Source: an uncultured Mailhella sp. (GTDB lineage: Bacteria; Desulfobacterota; Desulfovibrionia; Desulfovibrionales; Desulfovibrionaceae). From it: a stretch of DNA of 18,523 nucleotides. The notes under the pieces were generated by a model. That model did not search any database. It had not been told where the DNA came from and saw only the letters and a program-made list of their open reading frames with translations. The position numbers and the translations under genes were made by a program. Where the stretch lies: assembly GCA_944324625.1 (NCBI GenBank), contig CALUWZ010000014.1, positions 1 to 18,523 on the forward strand, read 5' to 3'. Shown piece after piece: positions 13,891 to 18,523 of this stretch (positions within the stretch are counted from its first letter, which is position 1; each line of letters opens with the position of its first letter).

Positions 13891-14400
13891 TTAAAATTCG
13901 ATATCGGGAGGATATGTTTCCGTAATGAGTTTATAGGGAAGTGCGTATTTTTTGCATTGTTTGAGGAAAAACATGTTTTCGTCGATCAGGCTCCGCATGC
14001 AGGGTGTTTCGTGATGTCGCTTTTCAATGACCGAAGCATATTTTATTATATCGCAGTAATGCCGTGTTATGTACCGCGGACTCATGATAAGGCACAGATA
14101 ACGGATATCGGCAAGTTCTTTTTTTGTGAAATCCCGTTTCCATGCAAAAGGAATATAACAGCCCTCAATAATGAGGTTTTGCTTGTTTTCAAGGGCTGTT
14201 TTAATGATTTCTTTCTCTATGCTCCACAGATAGGGGACAAGTTCGGCGTCGTCTTCGGGGGAAAGACGGGTTTGTCCGCTCCGTATCAGCCCCATTTTCA
14301 GAAGGTCGGCGGAAAGGCAGGGAAAACGGTATGTTTCGATCAGTTTCTGCGCAAACAGGGTTTTTCCCGTGTGGGAAGCACCCGTAAGAAGAATTATCAT
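13891..14400 (-). CDS. P-loop kinase-like nucleotide-binding protein
   Basis: A 169-residue small P-loop protein of the kinase/adenylate-kinase-like class (often annotated AAA_33 or adenylate kinase). The Walker A motif is GASHTGKT (7-14). SADLLKMGLIRSG (30-42) resembles the substrate lid region of small-molecule kinases, and NLIIEGCYIPF a Walker B-like strand with Glu. Four cysteines lie in the C-terminal half. From memory it resembles proteins common in clostridia, which would suggest transfer, but this is unchecked. The ATG at 14400 has a weak AGAG site. It lies 41 bases after the aminotransferase and 3 bases before the acetyltransferase. The phosphoryl acceptor is unknown; true adenylate kinase activity is unlikely at this length. 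Confidence 0.75.
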   Translation of the reverse strand: MIILLTGASHTGKTLFAQKLIETYRFPCLSADLLKMGLIRSGQTRLSPEDDAELVPYLWSIEKEIIKTALENKQNLIIEGCYIPFAWKRDFTKKELADIRYLCLIMSPRYITRHYCDIIKYASVIEKRHHETPCMRSLIDENMFFLKQCKKYALPYKLITETYPPDIEF

Positions 14401-14441
14401 TATTTTCTCTGCCTTGTCCGCAGGCCCTGTATAAAGGAATA

Positions 14442-15386
14442 TTAAAACGGCGTGCCTGTTTCAATCAGTTTTTTGTAAATGAGTTTCTGCAGTTTTTGGG
14501 CATTTTCCATGGGAACGCCGTCGGCAATGGGCTTTCCTTCGTAATGGGTAATGGCAACGCATTGAGAGCCCGTGCCGAAAAGGAGAAATTCTTTTGCTTC
14601 AAAAATTTCTTCTTCTTTAATGTCGCGCATTTCTGTTTTCATCCATGTTTCGGCAATGCTTTTGGCCATAAGCGCGGTGGTGCCTGCCAAAGTGCGCTTG
14701 AATTCGGGCAGGACAAACACGTTGTTTTTGTCGATAATGCCTACGTTGGCAATGGCGGCCTCCGCCAGATTTCCGTCTTCGTCAAAGGAAATGCTGACAT
14801 TGACGCCTTTTTCCTCTGCTTCCTGCGCCATAAACACGTTGGGCAGGTAGTTGGTGGATTTTATCTGTGCCAAAAACGGCTGTTTTGCGGGAATATTGCT
14901 TCTGCAGGCGGTAATCCCCTTTTCCCAGTAGCTCGGGTCGGGCGGATTGCCCTTGGCAGCCACGCAGTAAAAACTTGCCAGCGGACATTCTTTCGGGCTA
15001 ATGCCGAGACCGCCCTCGCCGCGTCCCATGAGAACTTTCACCGAGCCGTGTTCGGCGCCGCCTGCTTTTGCTGTATCCAAAATAATTTGGCGGAGTTCGG
15101 AATAAGGCAGAGGCGGAACAATGCCGAGTCTGTTGGCGGAGTGTTCAAGCCGTGCAACATGGGCGTCCAGTTCCAAAACTTTGTTTTCCGCAATGGTCAG
15201 GGATTCAAAAATACCGTCGCCTCTGTGCACAAGGTGGTCGTCAAGGGGAATGCGCAGAAGCTTTGCGTCTTTGCAAATGGCGCCTACGGCGTGTTCATAA
15301 AACGCCGTTACAAAGGTTTCTGCTTTGCGGGGAGAACTTTTTATTTTTTCAATCCATTGTTCGCTGCTTATGATTGGGGTCTGCAT
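14442..15386 (-). CDS. Class IV PLP-dependent aminotransferase (IlvE/Dat/PabC family)
   Basis: A fold-type IV PLP enzyme of 314 residues. Markers are HLVHRGDGIFES (51-62), the catalytic Lys176 in QIKSTNYLPNVFMAQEA (174-190), the Glu209 region NLAEAAIANVGII (206-218), TLAGTTALMA (232-241) and the glycine loop GRGEGGLGIS (121-130). The family covers branched-chain aminotransferase, D-amino-acid transaminase and aminodeoxychorismate lyase; sequence alone does not decide between them. The N-terminal 35 residues before the usual family start are extra. The start has a strong AGGAGGC site four bases upstream. It lies 50 bases downstream of dapF on the same strand. A role in D-alanine, D-glutamate or branched-chain amino-acid supply would fit that context, but is inference. 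Confidence 0.87.
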   Translation of the reverse strand: MQTPIISSEQWIEKIKSSPRKAETFVTAFYEHAVGAICKDAKLLRIPLDDHLVHRGDGIFESLTIAENKVLELDAHVARLEHSANRLGIVPPLPYSELRQIILDTAKAGGAEHGSVKVLMGRGEGGLGISPKECPLASFYCVAAKGNPPDPSYWEKGITACRSNIPAKQPFLAQIKSTNYLPNVFMAQEAEEKGVNVSISFDEDGNLAEAAIANVGIIDKNNVFVLPEFKRTLAGTTALMAKSIAETWMKTEMRDIKEEEIFEAKEFLLFGTGSQCVAITHYEGKPIADGVPMENAQKLQKLIYKKLIETGTPF

Positions 15387-15398
15387 GACGCCTCCTGT

Positions 15399-15431
15399 GC
15401 CGAAAAACGGCTTTCTGCCTGCTGACGGCAG
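15399..15431 (-). other. Two small hairpins between dapF and the aminotransferase gene
   Basis: GCCG-AAAAA-CGGC (15399-15411) and CTGCC...GGCAG (15415-15431) lie in the 50-base gap, immediately before the AGGAGGC ribosome site at 15390-15396. They may affect processing or translation; no T-run makes them terminators. Confidence 0.35.
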
Positions 15432-15436
15432 GACAA

Positions 15437-16348
15437 TTATATCAATTCGATTTCGCCTGAAAATACTTCGCGGGCAGGGCCTGTCATATACACAATGCCG
15501 TCATCTGCCCAGTTAATGACAAGTTCGCCGCCCCGAAGTTCGATAACGGCCTTTCTGTCCGTATAATTGTTGAGAACGCAGGCAACAAGCACGGCGCAGG
15601 CACCCGTTCCGCAGGCCAGAGTTTCGCCTGAACCGCGTTCCCAAACGCGCATGCGCACTTTCTGACGGCTGACAACTTCGATAAATTCCGTGTTTACCCG
15701 TTCGGGGAACAGTTCGTGGTGTTCGAAATTGGGGCCTATGACCGGCAGGTCAAGGGAGGCGATATCGTGCATGGTGACCACAAAGTGCGGATTGCCCATG
15801 GAAACGCCCGTGCCTTTGATAAGAGCGCCGCCCACGGAAATTTCTTTGTTGATAAACGTGTCGCCGTCCGCATTCATGGGAATGTCGCAGGGTTTGACAA
15901 CGGGTTTGCCCATGTCCACGGTAACGCTTGAAACTTTGCCGTTTTCAAGGGTAAGGTTCAGGGTGCGTATGCCGCTTTTTGTTTCAAGGGTGACTGTTGT
16001 TTTGTCCGTGCGGCCGCGGTCGTACAGGAATTTGCCCACGCAGCGGGACGCATTTCCGCACATATTGCCTTCGGAGCCGTCATTGTTGAACATGCGCATG
16101 CGAAAATCCGCTTTGTCGGATTTGCCGATGAGCACAAGGCCGTCGCCGCCCACGCCGTAGTTTCTGTCAGACATGAATACGGCAAGCGGTGCGGGGTCGG
16201 TAAGGGGAAAATCCAGATTGTCCATCCAGACATATACGTAATCGTTGCCTATGCCTTCCATTTTGGTGAAGGCAAGTTTTTGGGGCAGCTGCATTTTTTC
16301 GATATATTCCTGTCCCAAGCGGGGCAGTCTTTTTTCAAATTGCGCCAT
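15437..16348 (-). CDS. dapF: Diaminopimelate epimerase DapF
   Basis: Interconverts LL- and meso-diaminopimelate for lysine and peptidoglycan synthesis, without a cofactor. The two catalytic cysteines are visible as NMCGNASRC (Cys97) and ACGTGAC (Cys246). FTKMEGIGNDYV (27-38), GGDGLVLI (67-74), FNNDGSEGN (87-95), MGNPHFV (184-190) and WERGSGET (236-243) are family blocks. NASRC replaces the usual NGxRC. The start at 16348 is preferred to an ATG at 16363, because GAGGTG sits four bases before it. From 16348 it has 303 residues, about 25-30 longer than usual, the extra being N-terminal (EKRLPRLGQEYIEKMQLPQ). It is the first gene of a four-gene leftward operon, divergent from carA. Confidence 0.95.
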   Translation of the reverse strand: MAQFEKRLPRLGQEYIEKMQLPQKLAFTKMEGIGNDYVYVWMDNLDFPLTDPAPLAVFMSDRNYGVGGDGLVLIGKSDKADFRMRMFNNDGSEGNMCGNASRCVGKFLYDRGRTDKTTVTLETKSGIRTLNLTLENGKVSSVTVDMGKPVVKPCDIPMNADGDTFINKEISVGGALIKGTGVSMGNPHFVVTMHDIASLDLPVIGPNFEHHELFPERVNTEFIEVVSRQKVRMRVWERGSGETLACGTGACAVLVACVLNNYTDRKAVIELRGGELVINWADDGIVYMTGPAREVFSGEIELI

Positions 16349-16377
16349 AAGCACCTCATTCAAAAGTAATCGCTGTT

Positions 16378-16406
16378 TTTATAGCGTTTTTTGCGGAAAA
16401 GAACAA
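16378..16406 (-). promoter_or_regulatory. Possible dapF promoter
   Basis: Leftward TATAAA (16383-16378) with TTGTTC (16406-16401) 17 bp upstream. The -10 is good; the -35 matches only three of six. It gives a leader of about 25 bases before the start at 16348. Confidence 0.45.
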
Positions 16407-16486
16407 GGGGAAAAGCTGTGTGCTTTTGCGGAAATAAAATTTAATACATAATAAAACCAATATGTTATTTAAAAAATAAAATTTCA

Positions 16487-16515
16487 TTGATTTTTTTTGG
16501 AAATTAATATATTAA
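16487..16515 (+). promoter_or_regulatory. Possible carA promoter with an AT palindrome at the -10
   Basis: TTGATT (16487-16492) and TATTAA (16510-16515), 17-bp spacer. The -10 lies inside a perfect 12-bp palindrome, TTAATATATTAA (16504-16515). The whole carA-dapF gap is so AT-rich that chance matches are likely; a repressor could use the palindrome. Confidence 0.4.
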
Positions 16516-16559
16516 AAATTATTTTGTTTTATTAACCTATCAAAAAAAATGGAAAGATT

Positions 16560-17723
16560 ATGAACGCAAATACAATGATTCCGGCTTTGCTTATGCTTGA
16601 CGACGGTACCTGTTTTGAAGGTTTTGCCGCAGGCGCCTGTGAAGAAGTAATGGGTGAAGTTGTTTTTACCACCGGCATGTGCGGCTATCAGGAAACCATT
16701 ACTGACCCTTCTTATTACGGGCAGATAGTAGTTTTTACCGCCGCCCATATCGGCAATTACGGCGCCGCGGGCATTGACAGCGAACGTCCCTGTCCGAAGC
16801 CCGAATACGGCGCAAGCGGCATTGTTTGCCATGATTTGTTTACTGATGCGGAAAACGGTGATTTTCCGCATTTTCGTGCCGAAAGTTCTTTGAACAATAC
16901 CCTGAAGAAAATGGGCATAAGCGGCATACACGGCATTGATACCCGCGCGCTGACCCTGCACCTTCGCATGCACGGTTCAAGAAACGGCATTATCAGCACC
17001 AATCTTGACCGCGAATATCTGCTCCGAAAAGTGAAAGAGCAGCCCTCCATGGCAGGCCTTGACCTTGCGTCCAAAGTAACCACAAAAGAAAAATTTGTTT
17101 TTGATACCGATCCAAGCACCATACTGGTCGGCAAAAAACGCGACATGAGCAAAAAAATGCTCAGCGTTGCTGTTGTCGATTACGGTGCAAAGCGTTCCAT
17201 TTTGCTCCATTTATACAATAATAACATGCATCCCACCGTTTACCCCGCAACGGCAACGGCGGAAGAAATTTTGGCAGGAAACCATGACTGCGTCATGCTC
17301 ACCAACGGCCCCGGCGACCCGGAACCCTGTGATTACGCCATTAAAACCATACAGGGCCTTATCGGAAAACTGCCGCTTTTCGGCATTTGCTTAGGTCATC
17401 AGCTCCTTTCCCTTGCCATGGGCGCAAAGACCTTTAAAATGCCTTTCGGCCACCATGGCATTAACCACCCCGTAAAAGACATCACCACGGGCAGAGTGCT
17501 TATTACCAGCCAAAACCACGGTTTCTGCGTTGACCCTGACAGCCTGCCCGAAAATATCAAAATTACCCATTGGAATTTGAATGACAATACCGTGGAAGGC
17601 TTGGAATTGACCGATGCGCCCGCATTTTCCGTGCAGTTCCACCCCGAAGCCGCTCCCGGCACGTGGGACGCTTACGGCCTTTTTGACAAATTCCGTGCAA
17701 TGGTTGACGAATTTCATAAATAA
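16560..17723 (+). CDS. carA: Carbamoyl phosphate synthase small subunit CarA
   Basis: The glutaminase subunit: releases ammonia from glutamine and channels it to CarB for carbamoyl phosphate, the precursor of pyrimidines and arginine. The 387 residues match the usual 375-390. The N-terminal CPSase_sm domain (about 8-140) has LDDGTCFEG, VVFTTGMCGYQETITDPSY and GIDTRALT. The class I amidotransferase domain (about 202-380) has LTNGPGDPEP, the nucleophile Cys277 in GICLGHQ, and His361/Glu363 in QFHPEAAPG. The start has a weak GGAAAG site and the gene is divergent from dapF. It precedes carB by 54 nt. No leader peptide or PyrR-type site was recognised. Confidence 0.97.
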   Translation: MNANTMIPALLMLDDGTCFEGFAAGACEEVMGEVVFTTGMCGYQETITDPSYYGQIVVFTAAHIGNYGAAGIDSERPCPKPEYGASGIVCHDLFTDAENGDFPHFRAESSLNNTLKKMGISGIHGIDTRALTLHLRMHGSRNGIISTNLDREYLLRKVKEQPSMAGLDLASKVTTKEKFVFDTDPSTILVGKKRDMSKKMLSVAVVDYGAKRSILLHLYNNNMHPTVYPATATAEEILAGNHDCVMLTNGPGDPEPCDYAIKTIQGLIGKLPLFGICLGHQLLSLAMGAKTFKMPFGHHGINHPVKDITTGRVLITSQNHGFCVDPDSLPENIKITHWNLNDNTVEGLELTDAPAFSVQFHPEAAPGTWDAYGLFDKFRAMVDEFHK

Positions 17724-17777
17724 TAACGGTGGCTGATGCCGAATAAGGCATTGCCGAAAAAAAAGGATTTCAAAGAA

Positions 17778-18523
17778 ATGCCAAAACGTGAAGATCTGAA
17801 AACGATTATGGTGCTTGGTTCCGGACCCATTGTTATCGGTCAGGCCGCAGAATTTGACTATTCCGGCACGCAAGGACTCAAAGCCCTGAAAGAAGAAGGT
17901 TGCCGTATCATTCTCCTGAACTCAAACCCGGCCACCGTTATGACAGATACTGCGTTCAGCGACGCAACCTATATCGAGCCCATGAACAAATTCATGGCAG
18001 CGGAAATTATTATTAAAGAACGTCCTGACGCCATTTTGCCCACTTTGGGCGGCCAAACCGCTCTGAACCTGCTCATGGATCTGCACCACATGGGCATTTT
18101 GGAAGAATACAACGTTGAAATTATCGGTGCACAGCCAAAATCCATCGAACTTGCGGAAAACCGTCAGAAATTCCGCGAAACCATGGAAAAACTCGGTCTT
18201 GATCTGCCCAAAAGCGCCCTTGCCACCAATTTTGAAGAAGCTATGGAGGCAATCAAGCAGATCAGTTTCCCTGTTATCATCCGTCCTTCTTACACCCTCG
18301 GCGGTACGGGCGGCGGCATTGCCTACAATATCGAAGAATTTAAGGAAATAGCCAAGGGCGGTCTCGAAGCGTCACCCATCAGCCAGATTTTGATTGAAGA
18401 ATCCGTTCTCGGCTGGAAAGAAATCGAGCTTGAAGTTATCCGTGACAAGGCGGACAATGCCATTGTCATCTGCGGCATTGAAAACCTTGACCCTATGGGC
18501 GTGCATACGGGCGACTCCATTAC
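17778..18523 (+). CDS. carB: Carbamoyl phosphate synthase large subunit CarB, N-terminal part, cut by window edge
   Basis: Makes carbamoyl phosphate from bicarbonate, ammonia and two ATP. Only 248 complete codons of a protein normally near 1070 residues are present; the frame is open to the window end. Family blocks are [19 protein letters not shown] (12-30), [12 protein letters not shown] (46-57), [11 protein letters not shown] (88-98), the ATP-grasp segment [14 protein letters not shown] (167-180) and [14 protein letters not shown] (235-248). These cover the pre-ATP-grasp domain and the start of the first (carboxyphosphate) ATP-grasp domain. The ATG at 17778 has AAGGA about 11 bases upstream. 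A small dyad, GATGCC / GGCATT, lies in the carA-carB gap at 17734-17751. carAB transcription as a unit is expected. Confidence 0.96.
   Translation, partial: MPKREDLKTIMVLGSGPIVIGQAAEFDYSGTQGLKALKEEGCRIILLNSNPATVMTDTAFSDATYIEPMNKFMAAEIIIKERPDAILPTLGGQTALNLLMDLHHMGILEEYNVEIIGAQPKSIELAENRQKFRETMEKLGLDLPKSALATNFEEAMEAIKQISFPVIIRPSYTLGGTGGGIAYNIEEFKEIAKGGLEASPISQILIEESVLGWKEIELEVIRDKADNAIVICGIENLDPMGVHTGDSI

Noticed and set aside
13588..15425. Plus-strand reading frames of 285 and 309 codons opposite the kinase, acetyltransferase and aminotransferase genes
   Set aside because: These are Phe-, Cys- and Gly-rich shadow translations; the minus-strand frames carry clear catalytic motifs.

Overview
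The window is a compact stretch of bacterial chromosome of moderate GC by eye (not computed), with very AT-rich intergenic DNA. The gene set implies a Gram-negative bacterium (Kdo transferase WaaA), motile and chemotactic (CheV), with [NiFe] hydrogenase (HyaD/HybD-type maturation protease), the MEP isoprenoid pathway (IspH) and the meso-diaminopimelate route (DapF). That combination, with waaA-trkA-rdgB-murJ-ispH-cheV-hydrogenase protease in one run, best fits a Desulfovibrionales-type (former Deltaproteobacteria) anaerobe. The taxonomic assignment is an inference and should be tested by search.

Layout. (1) 1-538, minus: the N-terminal part of a cysteine synthase, preceded by an 84-residue unknown protein, both read from a consensus promoter. 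(2) 667-975, plus: a small Dabb-domain protein whose promoter overlaps that divergent promoter at the -35 boxes. Downstream lie a long imperfect hairpin and a terminator. (3) 1148-1478, minus: two nearly identical tRNA-Asp(GUC) genes with their own promoter, a leader stem-loop and a UUCG terminator. (4) 1499-3418, minus: mnmG (tRNA U34 modification). (5) 3558-11198, plus: a tightly packed run of eight genes (53-residue membrane protein, waaA, trkA, rdgB, murJ, ispH, cheV, hydrogenase protease). Most junctions are overlapping or 1-3 nt apart, and a terminator closes the run. (6) 11452-13254, plus: a two-gene unit with its own promoter, a DUF1097-type membrane protein and a periplasmic binding protein of the branched-chain amino-acid type with no ABC permease or ATPase beside it. 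Near-identical terminator copies (28 identical bases plus further patchy homology) flank this unit. (7) 16348-13429, minus: dapF, a class IV aminotransferase, a P-loop kinase-like protein and a YjaB-type acetyltransferase. (8) 16560-end, plus: carA and the start of carB (carbamoyl phosphate synthesis).

Most of the content is housekeeping. WaaA and MurJ serve the envelope, DapF supplies a wall and lysine precursor, and IspH supplies isoprenoids, including the undecaprenyl lipid that MurJ substrates ride on. I found no CRISPR array, transposase, integrase, toxin-antitoxin pair or recognisable defence system. The least ordinary parts are the repeat-flanked DUF1097/binding-protein module, the overlapping divergent promoters at 590-639, the 53-residue membrane protein coupled to waaA, and the kinase/acetyltransferase pair behind dapF. 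Nothing here justifies claiming a new system outright; the DUF1097/binding-protein pair is the best candidate.
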